Positions 1-8,593 of a DNA stretch of 64,000 nt are shown here, one piece after another. The notes under the pieces were generated by a model. That model saw only the letters and a list, made by a program, of their open reading frames with translations. It did not search any database and was not told the origin of the DNA. How positions within the stretch are numbered: the stretch's first letter is position 1; every line of letters begins with the position of its first letter. Where the stretch lies: positions 620,001 through 684,000 of the forward strand of contig NZ_BMXE01000002.1 of NCBI RefSeq assembly GCF_014651595.1, read 5' to 3'. A program made the position numbers and the translations under genes. The stretch comes from Pseudovibrio japonicus. GTDB taxonomy: Bacteria; Pseudomonadota; Alphaproteobacteria; Rhizobiales; Stappiaceae.

Positions 1-1
1 A

Positions 2-370
2 ACCGGCACCATTCGACGGCACCCAGATGTGGCGTGGCTGAAGCGCGAAGATGATGTGCTCAAGCTGGCAGATCTGCAGTACGAGTTGCTTGAGAAAGCC
101 CTTGGCTGGCTGAAACCGGGCGGAACGCTGGTTTATTGCACTTGTTCGCTTGAGCAGGAAGAGGGTGAATTGCAAATACAACGCCTCTTGCTGGAGCATC
201 CTGAGGTGCAGCGAGTGCCGGTGAGTGCAGAAGAACTGGGCGGTGTTGCTGAGGCAGTTAACTCTCAGGGTGACTTCCGTGCAATGCCGGGGCAGAACCC
301 ATCTTCTGGCAAAACATCCGGCGGACTGGATGGCTTTTTCGCGGCCCGATTGCGCCTCTTAGAAAAATAG
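2..370 (+). CDS. rsmB: 16S rRNA m5C967 methyltransferase RsmB, C-terminal part (5' truncated by window)
   Basis: The frame is open from base 2 and ends at the TAG at 368-370, so the true start lies outside the window. The protein would methylate a cytosine of 16S rRNA using SAM. Visible motifs are GTIRRHPD near the cut end, LKPGGTLVYCTCSLEQEEGE (the TCS element carries the catalytic cysteine of RsmB-type m5C methyltransferases) and the usual C-terminal LDGFFAARL. The order rsmB, heparinase-like, purH is common in alphaproteobacteria, which supports the call. The N-terminal NusB-like domain cannot be seen. Confidence 0.9.
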   Translation, partial: TGTIRRHPDVAWLKREDDVLKLADLQYELLEKALGWLKPGGTLVYCTCSLEQEEGELQIQRLLLEHPEVQRVPVSAEELGGVAEAVNSQGDFRAMPGQNPSSGKTSGGLDGFFAARLRLLEK

Positions 371-515
371 GTGGTGGAATGTCACCAATGATTTGCGCAA
401 ATCGGGCATGGTTAACGAGATTTAAACCGCTTGGGCGCAAACCATTTATCAAGTTTCACTGGAACGTGTCGTTGCTCACTACACTCACGAACACGCTCCA
501 ATTCGTTGTTTTTGT

Positions 516-559
516 GCGTATCCTGATCCGAAAACCGAAGATGCTTTTCGGGGATACGC
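516..559. repeat. RIME-like palindromic repeat, copy A
   Basis: This is an intergenic inverted repeat. The outer arms GCGTATCC (516-523) and GGATACGC (552-559) and the inner arms CCGAAAA and TTTTCGG can form one long hairpin. Two further copies with the same arms lie at 12240-12281 and 35268-35308, also between genes. The form resembles the short palindromic intergenic elements (RIME/BIME-like) of Rhizobiales. The rest of the 211 bp gap before the next gene holds no gene that I can see. Confidence 0.75.
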
Positions 560-581
560 TCTAGCGGAGAGCTGAAAGGGT

Positions 582-2297
582 ATGACGGGCGCAACAGTGT
601 CCGAGAGGCTTCGAATCGTTAGCCTTTTGACACAAAACATGGCTCAAAACAGTCTGAACTGGGCGCGAGGGGGATCAATGCTCCGCGCGTTCTCGTTTGG
701 AAGTGCGCCATCGCGTCTGTTGATTGCCCCTCAGGATCTTCGAACTGCAGATGCCACCAATGCTGCTGATATCTATGCGGGCCGTTTCCTGTTTGCCGGG
801 CATTTGGTTGAGGTTGGCGGGCAGTCTCCGTTTGACGTTGAGCCGCCGAATCAGGAATGGGCGAAGGCGCTCCACGGGTTTTCATGGCTCCGTCATTTGC
901 GTGCTGCTGAAACCAACATGGCGCAGCAAAATGCGCGCGCGTTGGTGGAAGACTGGATCAAGACCTGTGGGCGCTGGGATGACATTGGCTGGAAACAAGA
1001 GGTTGTTGCCCGCCGCGTGCTGAGCTGGATGGCCCAATCTCCGCTGCTGTTGACCGGGTGTGAGGCAGATTTCTATCGCTCCTTTATGCGTTCGTTGTAT
1101 CGACAGGTGCGTTTCCTGCGTCGAACCATGGGCAAAACGCCGGAAGGCCTGCCGCGTCTCACCGTTGCTATGGCGAACGCTTGTGCGACGGTTTCCATGG
1201 ACGGGCAGGGACGTCACATCAAGCAGGCTTTGAAGCGCCTTGATCAGGAGCTTAAGCGTCAGATTCTAGCGGATGGCGGTCATATCTCGCGGCATCCCGG
1301 TGCAATCATCGAGATCCTCGTGGACCTGCTTCCAATTCGGCAAGCACTTGTGATGCAAGGGCAAACGGTGTCACCGACCATGATGGAATCCATTGACCGT
1401 ATGATGCCGATGATCCGTTTCTTCCGACATGGTGATGGTTCCTTTGCGCATTTCAACGGTATGGGCTCAACGCCGGGCGACGTGGTTGCAACTATTCTTG
1501 CCTACGACGACGCGCGCGGCACGCCGCCCGTAAGTGCACCTCACTCCGGCTACCAGCGTCTGATGGGTGGAGATAGCCTTGTAATGGTTGATGTGGGCGC
1601 GCCTCCGCCAACACGGTTCTCCAACACCACCCATGCGGGTTGTTTGTCGTTTGAGTTTTCCTCTAAGCGTAATCGCATCGTGGTCAACTGTGGTGTTTCC
1701 ACGCGTGAGCAGGTTGCTTGGAAGATGGTAGCGCGTTCTACGGCGGCCCATTCTACCGCTGGTATTGGGGATACATCGTCTTGCCGTTTTCTGACGTCCT
1801 CTCGTTTTGACAAAGTGCTGGGCAATCCGGTGTTGTCCGGACCGAAGGAGGTTAAGGCGGAGCGTCAGGATACTGAGCTTTCTGACCGCGTGATTGCGAG
1901 CCATGACGGATATGTTGATCGCTATGGCATTGTTCATGAGCGTGATCTGACATTATCTCGCGATGGTACTGTTCTGGATGGGATTGACCGGTTCAAGCCG
2001 ACATCTGACAAGACTGAGGCAGAGGTGGCGACGATCCGCTTCCATCTGCATCCTCAGGTAAGCTGCTCTATGCTGCCACTAGGTGAAGCAGCTGTTCTGT
2101 CTTGCCCGGATGGTGAGACCTGGGAGTTTACCGCTGACGGGCTCGAGTTCACTGTTGAAGAATCAATCTACCTGTCGGACGTTTTCGGGCACCAGCAAAC
2201 GCAGCAGATCGTCATTACGCTTAGTGTGAAAGAGGCACAGAGCGTGACATGGATGTTGAGAAAGACAGCATCTGCCAAAGGACGGCGGAAGACCTAA
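582..2297 (+). CDS. heparinase II/III family protein
   Basis: A 571-residue protein matching the alphaproteobacterial heparinase II/III-like family found between rsmB and purH. The N-terminal half (roughly residues 50-300) is helical, as in the alpha/alpha toroid of these lyases. The C-terminal half from about residue 330 has the beta-sandwich-type run around HAGCLSFEFSSKRNRIVVN. No signal peptide is evident. Known members cleave acidic glycosaminoglycans or alginate-like polymers, but the substrate of this conserved housekeeping-context group is not established. The ATG at 582 has only a weak purine-rich RBS (GAAAGGG), so a slightly later start is possible. Confidence 0.85.
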   Translation: MTGATVSERLRIVSLLTQNMAQNSLNWARGGSMLRAFSFGSAPSRLLIAPQDLRTADATNAADIYAGRFLFAGHLVEVGGQSPFDVEPPNQEWAKALHGFSWLRHLRAAETNMAQQNARALVEDWIKTCGRWDDIGWKQEVVARRVLSWMAQSPLLLTGCEADFYRSFMRSLYRQVRFLRRTMGKTPEGLPRLTVAMANACATVSMDGQGRHIKQALKRLDQELKRQILADGGHISRHPGAIIEILVDLLPIRQALVMQGQTVSPTMMESIDRMMPMIRFFRHGDGSFAHFNGMGSTPGDVVATILAYDDARGTPPVSAPHSGYQRLMGGDSLVMVDVGAPPPTRFSNTTHAGCLSFEFSSKRNRIVVNCGVSTREQVAWKMVARSTAAHSTAGIGDTSSCRFLTSSRFDKVLGNPVLSGPKEVKAERQDTELSDRVIASHDGYVDRYGIVHERDLTLSRDGTVLDGIDRFKPTSDKTEAEVATIRFHLHPQVSCSMLPLGEAAVLSCPDGETWEFTADGLEFTVEESIYLSDVFGHQQTQQIVITLSVKEAQSVTWMLRKTASAKGRRKT

Positions 2298-2462
2298 CGT
2301 CATTTACTCTCACACTCATTAAGTGAAGTAAACTGCTCCGAAAGGTTATCAGTCAAACCTGCCCCAGCACTCAATAAATGGGTTCCCACGGCTGTGAATA
2401 AGTGTTATCTGGCGGGCGTCAAACCCTTCTTTGTCCTCCGTTAGAGAATAAGGCTTTTACCC

Positions 2463-4079
2463 ATGGCCGTTGTCTCCAAAGGCGTTCCGATACCTGAACT
2501 CGTATCGGTTAAACGCGCGCTTATTTCTGTCTCCGATAAAACTGGTCTTGTTGAATTTGCGAAAGCTCTCTCTGAACGTGGAGTTGAGCTGATCTCAACA
2601 GGTGGAACCCGCAAAGCAATTGCGGACGCAGGCCTGCCTGTTAAAGATATCTCCGAGGTGACCGGTTTTCCGGAAATCATGGATGGCCGTGTGAAGACGC
2701 TTCATCCGATGGTTCATGGCGGTCTCCTGAGCATCCGCGATGATGCTGAGCATGTTGCTGCGATGAACGAGCATGGCATTACCGGTATCGATCTCCTGTG
2801 TGTGAACCTCTATCCTTTTGAAGAGACAGTTGCTTCTGGCGCTGACTATGCAAACGGTATTGAGAATATTGACATTGGTGGTCCTGCGATGACCCGTGCA
2901 GCGGCCAAAAACCATGCCTATGTCACCACTGTGGTTGATCCTGCAGACTACGCGACGGTAATTGATGCGCTCGATGCGAATGGGGGCCAATCTCCAATCG
3001 CTTTGCGTAAGAAGCTGGCACAGAAGGCTTATGCCCGCACAGCTGCTTATGATGCTGCTGTTTCGAACTGGATGGCAGACCAGCTTGATGAAGCGGCTCC
3101 TGACTATCGCGCGATCGGCGGCAAGCTGAACGAAGTGATGCGCTATGGTGAAAACCCGCATCAGGCCGCTGGCTTCTACGTGACTGGCGAGAAACGTCCA
3201 GGTGTGGCGACTGCGCGTCAGGTGCAGGGCAAGAAGCTTTCTTACAACAACATCAATGACACGGATGCCGCGTTCGAGTTGGTTTCCGAGTTTGATCCGG
3301 CCCGTACGGCTGCTGTTGCCATTATCAAGCATGCCAACCCATGCGGTGTTGCTGAAGCGGCGACGCTGAAGGAAGCCTACGAGAAAGCTCTTGCTTGTGA
3401 TCCGGTTTCTGCGTTCGGCGGTATTGTTGCGCTCAACGGTACTTTGGATGCGGATGCTGCTCTAGAGATCACCAAGATCTTTACCGAGGTGATCATTGCT
3501 CCTGATGCAACGGAAGAAGCAATTGCGCTGGTTGCCAAGAAGAAGAATCTGCGCCTGCTTGTGACCGGTGGCCTTTCTGATCCGCGTGCGAAAGGTCTTT
3601 ATGTGAAGACTGTTTCCGGTGGTTTGCTTGTCCAGGATCGTGACAACGGTGTTGTCGATGATCTGGATCTGAAGGTGGTGACAAAGCGCGCGCCGACAGA
3701 TCAGGAGCTGGCTGATCTGAAGATGGCGTTCCGTGTTGGGAAGCACGTGAAGTCCAACGCGATTGTCTACGTCAAAGACGGCGCCACTGTTGGTATCGGC
3801 GCAGGACAGATGAGCCGTGTTGACAGTGCTCGCATTGCAGCGCGCAAAGCTGAGGATGCTGCTGAAGCAGCTGGCCTTGCTGAGCCGTTGACGAAGGGCT
3901 GTGTGGTTGCCTCTGATGCGTTCTTCCCGTTCGCAGATGGTCTCCTTTCCGCTGCTGAAGCTGGGGCGACTGCTGTTATTCAGCCGGGCGGTTCCATGCG
4001 TGATGACGAAGTGATCAAAGCCGCTGATAAAGCTGGCCTTGCAATGGTCGTGACCGGCATGCGCCACTTCCGCCACTAA
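2463..4079 (+). CDS. purH: bifunctional AICAR formyltransferase / IMP cyclohydrolase PurH
   Basis: Catalyses the last two steps of de novo IMP synthesis in the cytoplasm. The 538-residue length is normal. Residues 1 to about 150 form the MGS-like cyclohydrolase domain ([25 protein letters not shown]). The rest is the AICAR transformylase domain, with [14 protein letters not shown], the catalytic [11 protein letters not shown] element, AFGGIVALN and the C-terminal [10 protein letters not shown]. The ATG at 2463 is kept although the RBS is poor. A strong terminator follows the stop. Confidence 0.98.
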   Translation: MAVVSKGVPIPELVSVKRALISVSDKTGLVEFAKALSERGVELISTGGTRKAIADAGLPVKDISEVTGFPEIMDGRVKTLHPMVHGGLLSIRDDAEHVAAMNEHGITGIDLLCVNLYPFEETVASGADYANGIENIDIGGPAMTRAAAKNHAYVTTVVDPADYATVIDALDANGGQSPIALRKKLAQKAYARTAAYDAAVSNWMADQLDEAAPDYRAIGGKLNEVMRYGENPHQAAGFYVTGEKRPGVATARQVQGKKLSYNNINDTDAAFELVSEFDPARTAAVAIIKHANPCGVAEAATLKEAYEKALACDPVSAFGGIVALNGTLDADAALEITKIFTEVIIAPDATEEAIALVAKKKNLRLLVTGGLSDPRAKGLYVKTVSGGLLVQDRDNGVVDDLDLKVVTKRAPTDQELADLKMAFRVGKHVKSNAIVYVKDGATVGIGAGQMSRVDSARIAARKAEDAAEAAGLAEPLTKGCVVASDAFFPFADGLLSAAEAGATAVIQPGGSMRDDEVIKAADKAGLAMVVTGMRHFRH

Positions 4080-4105
4080 GCAACAACGACCCTTATAAAT
4101 TCCGA

Positions 4106-4140
4106 GCCCTCGCAGGTTTTGCTTGCGAGGGCTTTTTTGT
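4106..4140 (+). terminator. rho-independent terminator after purH
   Basis: The arms GCCCTCGCA and TGCGAGGGC form a 9 bp GC-rich stem with a 9-base loop, followed by a run of T. It lies 26 bases after the purH stop. Confidence 0.9.
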
Positions 4141-4567
4141 TGGGCTGTTGGTTTTAGCAACTGCGGAGAGCCCATGCGGCGCACTGGTTCCAGCCCATCC
4201 AAATTTTCCAATTTTGGCTTGCCTCACTTTGGCTATTTGTAGCTTTTATCAGAAACGCCAAGAAAATTTGCCAAGCTCAGGTAAGCGCAGATGGAGGTAG
4301 TGCTTTGCTGTTGTGTTGGTCGCAACACGATCTTGAGTATAGCTTTGCCATGAATGAGGGGAATAACTCGGTCCCTTTCTGGTGTCGTGTTTGGCGATAG
4401 AGTTCTCTCAGTTTTGACAATGGGGAGACTCACTGAAAATTGCTAGGCTTCCAGCGCATGGGTGCCTTGCCCTAGGTTTTTTGTTTTCTTGCGTATCCTT
4501 ATCTCAGATCACGATAGATGGTGTGGGGATGCGCTCCATGGCGATCAGAGATCAGGGAGATTGGCCC
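4141..4567. other. intergenic stretch, no gene seen
   Basis: About 430 bases between the purH terminator and the first GNAT gene. Short open frames exist on both strands, but none has a good RBS or a recognisable protein. The promoter of the acetyltransferase gene presumably lies here; no clear consensus was found. Confidence 0.4.
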
Positions 4568-5044
4568 ATGACATTTGAAACATTTGAAGAGATCATAGTG
4601 GAACCTGCCATTGAAGCAGATGCCTCTCGCTTAGGGGAGCTTGTCTTTGCAATGGAAAGAGAGCTTTGGCCCGAGGATGAGTTGGACCTTGATCGGTTTA
4701 AGGAAACGGCGAGGGATATTTTGTCTGATGGTAACTTTCGTTATTGGGCTTATCTGGCACGGTCTCAGGGAGAACTGCTGGGATTTATCACTCTTGCAGA
4801 AAAGAAGGCCATTTATGCGGGAGGCCCATTCGGTGAGATTGTTGAGTTTTACGTTGTGCCGTCCGGGCGTTGTGCCGGGATTGGGAAGAGCTTGCTGGCG
4901 CGGGCCGTTTTAAAAGGGCAAGAGCTGGATTGGCCTTATCTGGAAGTGGCAGCGCCGCATCAGCCGGCCTGGAAGACGACGTTAAGTTTTTATCTTAATA
5001 ACGAATTCCGAGAAATTGGTCCCCGGTTGGAAAGGGAAATTTAG
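4568..5044 (+). CDS. GNAT family N-acetyltransferase
   Basis: A protein of about 158 residues with the GNAT fold. Motif A is visible as VEFYVVPSGRCAGIGKSLLA, where RCAGIG is the acetyl-CoA pyrophosphate loop (R-x-x-G-x-G type). The frame stays open back to a TTG at 4481, but the ATG at 4568 is preferred because AGGGAGA sits seven bases upstream. The substrate is unknown. The next gene is on the same strand 114 bases downstream. Confidence 0.75.
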   Translation: MTFETFEEIIVEPAIEADASRLGELVFAMERELWPEDELDLDRFKETARDILSDGNFRYWAYLARSQGELLGFITLAEKKAIYAGGPFGEIVEFYVVPSGRCAGIGKSLLARAVLKGQELDWPYLEVAAPHQPAWKTTLSFYLNNEFREIGPRLEREI

Positions 5045-5158
5045 GTGCGATTGCGGGTTCTTGCGGTTTAAGGCTGTTTCGCGCTGTTCGACAACAGATT
5101 ATCCAGAATGGACTTCTAGGCTTGTGGTGACTTTTGTTTGTTTGGCCAGGAGAAGCCT

Positions 5159-5902
5159 ATGTGTTGGATGTGCAATAAGAAAGCGGAACTGGTCGGATCA
5201 CCGGAGCGCCGTAAGTTCCTGAAGACGGCCGGCGTGTTTGGCGCCGCTCTGGCGACAGGTGGTGTTGGTGCTGTTTCGTCTGCCCAGGCACAGCAACCTC
5301 CTATTCCGAAGAATGAGATCAGCGGCGATGCAGCTCTCACGCGTTTGATGGATGGCAACAAGCGCTATGTGGAGGGGAATATCACCCCTGCTGATTTTCC
5401 GAGCACCCGTGAAGCTTTGGCACAAGCGCAGAACCCGTTTGCCGCGATTGTGGGTTGTTCGGACTCCCGTGTTGCGCCGGAGCTGGCGTTTGATACCGGA
5501 CGCGGTGACCTGTTCGTGGTGCGCATTGCTGGCAATGTGGTGACGCCGGAAGGGTTTGCCAGCCTTGAGTACTGTGTTGAGGAGCTGGGTACGCAGCTCA
5601 TTATGGTGCTCGGTCACCAGGGCTGCGGTGCTGTGCAGGCGGCTATTTCTTCCGTTCAGAGCGGGAACCAGCTGCCGGGCCATATTCCGAGCCTTGTTGA
5701 GCTTCTTCTGCCTCCTGTGCAGCAGGCGCAGTCGGAGAGTGGAGATATTCTTTCCAATGCCATCAAAGCCAATGTGCAATGGGGCGTCGCTGCTCTGCAG
5801 CAGGCCGCGCCTATTTTGAACAGCCACGTTCAGGATGGAACCTTGAGGGTGGTCGGTGGTGTTTATGACCTTCATACGGGTCAGGTTGAACTGGTGACAT
5901 AG
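5159..5902 (+). CDS. beta-class carbonic anhydrase with Tat signal
   Basis: Interconverts CO2 and bicarbonate. The ATG at 5159 follows AGGAGA at a good distance, giving 247 residues. The Zn ligands and dyad of beta carbonic anhydrases are all present: C100 and D102 in CSDSR, and H153 and C156 in GHQGCG. The N-terminus carries a twin-arginine signal, SPERRKFLK, then a hydrophobic run ending SSAQA, so the enzyme is probably folded in the cytoplasm and exported to the periplasm. Before the RR motif is an unusual N-region beginning MCWMCNKK. A GNAT gene follows 10 bases downstream and may be co-transcribed. Confidence 0.93.
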   Translation: MCWMCNKKAELVGSPERRKFLKTAGVFGAALATGGVGAVSSAQAQQPPIPKNEISGDAALTRLMDGNKRYVEGNITPADFPSTREALAQAQNPFAAIVGCSDSRVAPELAFDTGRGDLFVVRIAGNVVTPEGFASLEYCVEELGTQLIMVLGHQGCGAVQAAISSVQSGNQLPGHIPSLVELLLPPVQQAQSESGDILSNAIKANVQWGVAALQQAAPILNSHVQDGTLRVVGGVYDLHTGQVELVT

Positions 5903-5912
5903 GGGGCCGCAG

Positions 5913-6365
5913 ATGGTTGTTCCCATAATCAGAGTGGCAGAAGCGAAGGATACTCCGGCAATTCTGGAGCTTGAGGCTCATTATATGGCGGAGCTGGAGC
6001 CGCAGAACTTTGAGCGGTGGAAGGCGTGTGAGGCCGTGCACCGCAAGCGTGTGGAAGAGGTTTTGCTGCGCACCTTTGTGGCTGATATGTCCGAGGAGGT
6101 CATCGGCTATTGTTATTGGGGGCTCCACAAGGACAGTGCGCATATCTTCAACATGTATGTACATCCGGATTTTCGCCGTTACGGACTGGCGAAGTGTTTG
6201 TTACAGCGTGTGGAAGACGATGTTCAGCGCAAGGGCTTCAGCCGCTGGACGTTTAATCCGATCAATACCAAATCCGGCAAGGTGTTTATGGAGCAGCTTG
6301 GTTATAAGCTGTTGTGGGAGGATACAGACCGGCTCCACATGTTCAAAGAACGGGTGACAGCGTGA
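5913..6365 (+). CDS. GNAT family N-acetyltransferase
   Basis: A 150-residue acetyltransferase. It has the N-terminal VAEAKDTPAILELEAHYMAE region and motif A at MYVHPDFRRYGLAKCLLQRV, where RRYGLA is the acetyl-CoA loop. Motif B is recognisable as NTKSGKVFMEQLGYKLL. It sits 10 bases after the carbonic anhydrase gene, so an operon is likely. The substrate cannot be read from the sequence. Confidence 0.8.
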   Translation: MVVPIIRVAEAKDTPAILELEAHYMAELEPQNFERWKACEAVHRKRVEEVLLRTFVADMSEEVIGYCYWGLHKDSAHIFNMYVHPDFRRYGLAKCLLQRVEDDVQRKGFSRWTFNPINTKSGKVFMEQLGYKLLWEDTDRLHMFKERVTA

Positions 6366-6399
6366 TCTGCTGCGATCCCCCCAGACACAAACACTGATA

Positions 6400-6428
6400 G
6401 CACCGCTGGAAATTTCCGGCGGTGTTTT
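6400..6428 (+). terminator. terminator-like hairpin after the GNAT gene (also 5' end of repeat copy 1)
   Basis: CACCGC and GCGGTG arms with the self-complementary GGAAATTTCC between them, then TTTT. It lies 35 bases after the GNAT stop. The two other copies of the ~380 bp element begin with the same kind of hairpin, so this may belong to the element or be its target. Confidence 0.6.
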
Positions 6429-6781
6429 CACGTGAAACCCGGTTAAACGGGATGAGCAAGGCGAGCAGGCAGTGCCTGCGCTACTTGTTTGTATAGATTC
6501 TTCGGCATTGGCTGTTCGCCTTGCCCGGACGTTTTTGTAGGAGGCTATGGCCAAGCTCCAAAAGACGCTTTGAGAAGGCACTCCTGTTACGAAAATGCCT
6601 CCCAGTGCTGACGCCCTCTGGTTCAGCCGCGCATCCTCCCGCCTCAACACTCATGGCGTTTGGGCAACCTCCACGGACCTGCTGCGAAATACGTTACCTT
6701 CCACAGTAGCCCCATCCAGCCTACGACCAACTGACGGACGGCCCGCCAGCAGCCCGTTACGTAGGCATGGGAGTAAGTATG
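6400..6781 (+). repeat. ~380 bp dispersed element, copy 1
   Basis: The 6446-6781 part is almost identical to the reverse complement of 47023-47357 and clearly related to 63682-64000. Element order: a terminator-like hairpin (6400-6428), a short inverted repeat ending AAACGGG, then GCAAGGCGAGCAG, which can pair over about 13 bp with CTGTTCGCCTTGC some 50 bases later, with the small perfect hairpin GCAGGC-agt-GCCTGC nested in it. There follow a more variable middle and a conserved right end finishing ...GGGAGTAAGTATG. No transposase or convincing reading frame is inside. It may be a MITE-like element or a multicopy structured RNA. Confidence 0.7.
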
Positions 6782-6874
6782 GGGTGTGTTTTGGTGTGGG
6801 GGATAAGTTTTTTGAGGGGCACAAGACTAACTCTCGAACAACACAACCTTCACGGTATAACGCTACCGCTGCAT

Positions 6875-6970
6875 GGGTCCCGGCTCGGAGGCCGGGATGA
6901 CGGCGGTGTGTGTTTGCAACACTTCAGAAAGCATCCCTTTCCGTCATCCCGCACTTGATGCGGGATCCAG
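6875..6970. repeat. pair of REP-like palindromes (GTCATCCCG family)
   Basis: Two inverted-repeat units built on CCCGG..CCGGGATGAC (6875-6902) and GTCATCCCGCA..TGCGGGATCC (6941-6970). A degenerate third unit is at 7003-7030. The same family recurs at 7516-7615, 7870-7899, 8348-8375, 8473-8502 and 46793-46964. Confidence 0.85.
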
Positions 6971-7041
6971 TAGAGTGGTGGTGAATATCTGACGAAGTGG
7001 TTCTGGATCTCGGCTCGGGAGCCAAGATGGCACTGGTGGTT

Positions 7042-7377
7042 TCACCGTTTCGCGTAAATCTCCCGATCTATATCTCTTACATCAACCGTTATAAATTCGA
7101 CCTGAGGGAATAAATCCGACATCCGCTCCAAAATTGAACTTGATAATTTAGCTTTTTGATCTGTGGTACGGCCCGCCAATATGTAGGCAGTGATGTGTAT
7201 AAAATCCTCGCGTTTACCGCCTGCCAGATAATCTTCAAAAGGCAATAGCCTGACTTTGATATCCCGCTCACCAAATAAGTTTGAAGCAAAGGTGACTTTG
7301 TGAACCTCCTCGCAAAGAGTCTGGCTCGAATGTAGTTTCAGCACGTCTTTTGAGCATTCGATAATCGCGTGTGGCAT
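7042..7377 (-). CDS. 5-carboxymethyl-2-hydroxymuconate isomerase (CHMI)-like protein
   Basis: A 111-residue protein starting MPHAIIECSKDV, the form expected of CHMI tautomerases, where Pro1 left after Met removal is the catalytic base. The end FITVDVRDIDREIYAKR also fits that family. The ATG at 7377 is preferred over a GTG nine bases earlier because it yields Pro1 and has GAGGGGG upstream. CHMI proper acts in homoprotocatechuate breakdown, but no such pathway genes are nearby. The true substrate is open. The gene stands alone among REP-like repeats. Confidence 0.8.
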   Translation of the reverse strand: MPHAIIECSKDVLKLHSSQTLCEEVHKVTFASNLFGERDIKVRLLPFEDYLAGGKREDFIHITAYILAGRTTDQKAKLSSSILERMSDLFPQVEFITVDVRDIDREIYAKR

Positions 7378-7515
7378 AGCTCTCACCCCCTCTTATTTTT
7401 CGCTTGGTAAACTAAGGCAAAAGTGTTTTTGGGAAAACTGGAAATGGCATTGAAATGAGTAATGCCCCAGAGAAGACATTTATATGTTGAGGTGGACAGG
7501 TTTGAGAGTGCTGCT

Positions 7516-7615
7516 CTGGATCCTGGCTCGGAGGCCGGGATGACGCAGGGGAGAGGAACAGCTGCAACGCCCCAATGCCGTCATCCCGCATAAGCGCAGC
7601 GCACTGCGGGATCCA
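7516..7615. repeat. pair of REP-like palindromes
   Basis: Unit one at 7516-7544 (GGCTCGGAGGCC core, GGGATGAC end) and unit two at 7579-7615 (GTCATCCCGCA with a GCGCAGCGC insertion, then TGCGGGATCC). It is the same family as the unit at 6875. Confidence 0.85.
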
Positions 7616-7715
7616 GGATGGCGGTTGCTAAGGTCCTCGCAAGTGGCTCTGAAACAGGATATGAGGGCCGGGATGATATCTAGGGCGGTGGAGGGCTCTA
7701 CTGCGAGGCTTGCCG

Positions 7716-7862
7716 ACAAAAAACGGGCCCCAAAGGGCTCGTCTGCATATCTGCATTACACTAAGCTAGGCTCAGCTGCTTACGAGGTTCTTCAGCACGT
7801 AGTGGAGGATGTCGCCGGCTTTGATGTATTCTAGTTCGTCTTCGATATTGATGCGGCAGAAG
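7716..7862 (-). pseudogene. duplicated 3' end of acnA with its terminator (gene remnant)
   Basis: About 147 bases that match the last part of acnA plus its terminator (8535-8682) at high but imperfect identity. The copy keeps the reading frame: it would encode ...[23 protein letters not shown] and stops at the TGA at 7772-7774. The terminator remnant is at about 7723-7742. There is no upstream part of acnA, so this cannot be a functional gene. It lies about 820 bases from the original and the GIY-YIG gene sits between them. Confidence 0.85.
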
Positions 7863-7869
7863 CCCCAGT

Positions 7870-7899
7870 TGTCATCCCGCACTTGATGCGGGATCCAGT
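7870..7899. repeat. REP-like palindrome upstream of the GIY-YIG gene
   Basis: GTCATCCCGCAC..TGATGCGGGATCCAG. The following 50-60 bases (to about 7945) also resemble those following the unit at 8348 (to about 8423), so palindrome and flank were duplicated together. Confidence 0.85.
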
Positions 7900-7973
7900 G
7901 AGAAGCTGCCACCTATAACGCCTTAGCCATTTCATGTTGTTGTTGTTCTGCGTGGAACGCCGCAGACTTGGGC

Positions 7974-8258
7974 ATGGCGTATTTTGTTTATATCACCGCA
8001 AGCAGACGGAATGGCACGCTTTATATAGGCGTAACCAATGATCTGGCGCGTCGGGTGTATGAGCACCGGGAGAAAGTCGCGGTGTCGTTCACAGCGCGCT
8101 ATGATGTGTCGCGGCTGGTTTACTATGAGGAGTTTGAGCGGATTGGGGATGCTATTGCTCGGGAGAAAAAGCTGAAGCGTTGGAGACGGGTTTGGAAGAT
8201 TGAGCTGATTGAAGGGTTTAATCCGACTTGGCGGGATTTGTACGCGGAGCTAGTTTAA
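7974..8258 (+). CDS. GIY-YIG domain nuclease (small stand-alone type)
   Basis: A 94-residue protein beginning MAYFVYITASRRNGTLYIGV, in which FVYI and LYIGV form the GIY and YIG halves of the nuclease signature. It is followed by the catalytic arginine region LARRVYEH and the conserved EREKKLKRWRR-like stretch. Such small YhbQ/UPF0213-type proteins cut DNA in vitro, but their role is mostly unclear. The ATG at 7974 is used; a TTG two codons earlier is possible. It is flanked on both sides by REP-like palindromes with duplicated flanks. Confidence 0.88.
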   Translation: MAYFVYITASRRNGTLYIGVTNDLARRVYEHREKVAVSFTARYDVSRLVYYEEFERIGDAIAREKKLKRWRRVWKIELIEGFNPTWRDLYAELV

Positions 8259-8347
8259 AGCGCGGAGTTGGATGGGTTTGTGGGCTTGGCTTTTGAACCC
8301 GGTCTTAGGGGCTGGGATAGTGACTGTGTGGGTCGGCCCCTCATATC

Positions 8348-8375
8348 GTCATCCCGCACTCGATGCGGGATCTAG
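8348..8375. repeat. REP-like palindrome downstream of the GIY-YIG gene
   Basis: GTCATCCCGCACTCGATGCGGGATC. The flank to about 8423 resembles that at 7890-7945. Confidence 0.85.
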
Positions 8376-8472
8376 CGAGAAGCTACCAGCAATAACGCCA
8401 GAGCTACTTTATGTTGTCGTCGTCGCGTGTGGGACGGTACTGAATTCAGTTGGATAGGTTTGTGAATTTGGC

Positions 8473-8502
8473 TCTGGGTCCCGCATCGAGTGCGGGATGA
8501 CG
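8473..8502. repeat. REP-like palindrome beside the acnA terminator
   Basis: CTGGGTCCCGCATCGAGTGCGGGATGAC, in the opposite orientation to the unit at 8348. About 40 bases separate it from the acnA terminator. Confidence 0.85.
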
Positions 8503-8540
8503 GCGGAGGAGGTTTGCTTTGAGGTGGCGGAAAAGCCAAC

Positions 8541-8564
8541 AAAAACGGGCCCCGAAGGGCCCGT
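8541..8564 (-). terminator. rho-independent terminator of acnA
   Basis: Read on the minus strand: ACGGGCCC, TTCG tetraloop, GGGCCCGT, then TTTTT. It lies 30 bases beyond the acnA stop codon. Confidence 0.92.
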
Positions 8565-8593
8565 CTCTGTATCCACGTTAAACCAAGCTAGCC

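Noticed and set aside
2298-2462. ZTP or THF riboswitch upstream of purH
   Set aside because: CTGGCGGGCGTC looks faintly like part of the ZTP motif, but the other conserved parts are missing.
6595-6900. Open frames inside the repeat element as genes
   Set aside because: The frames are not kept in copy 3, start codons vary and no RBS is present; the conservation follows RNA/DNA structure better than a protein.
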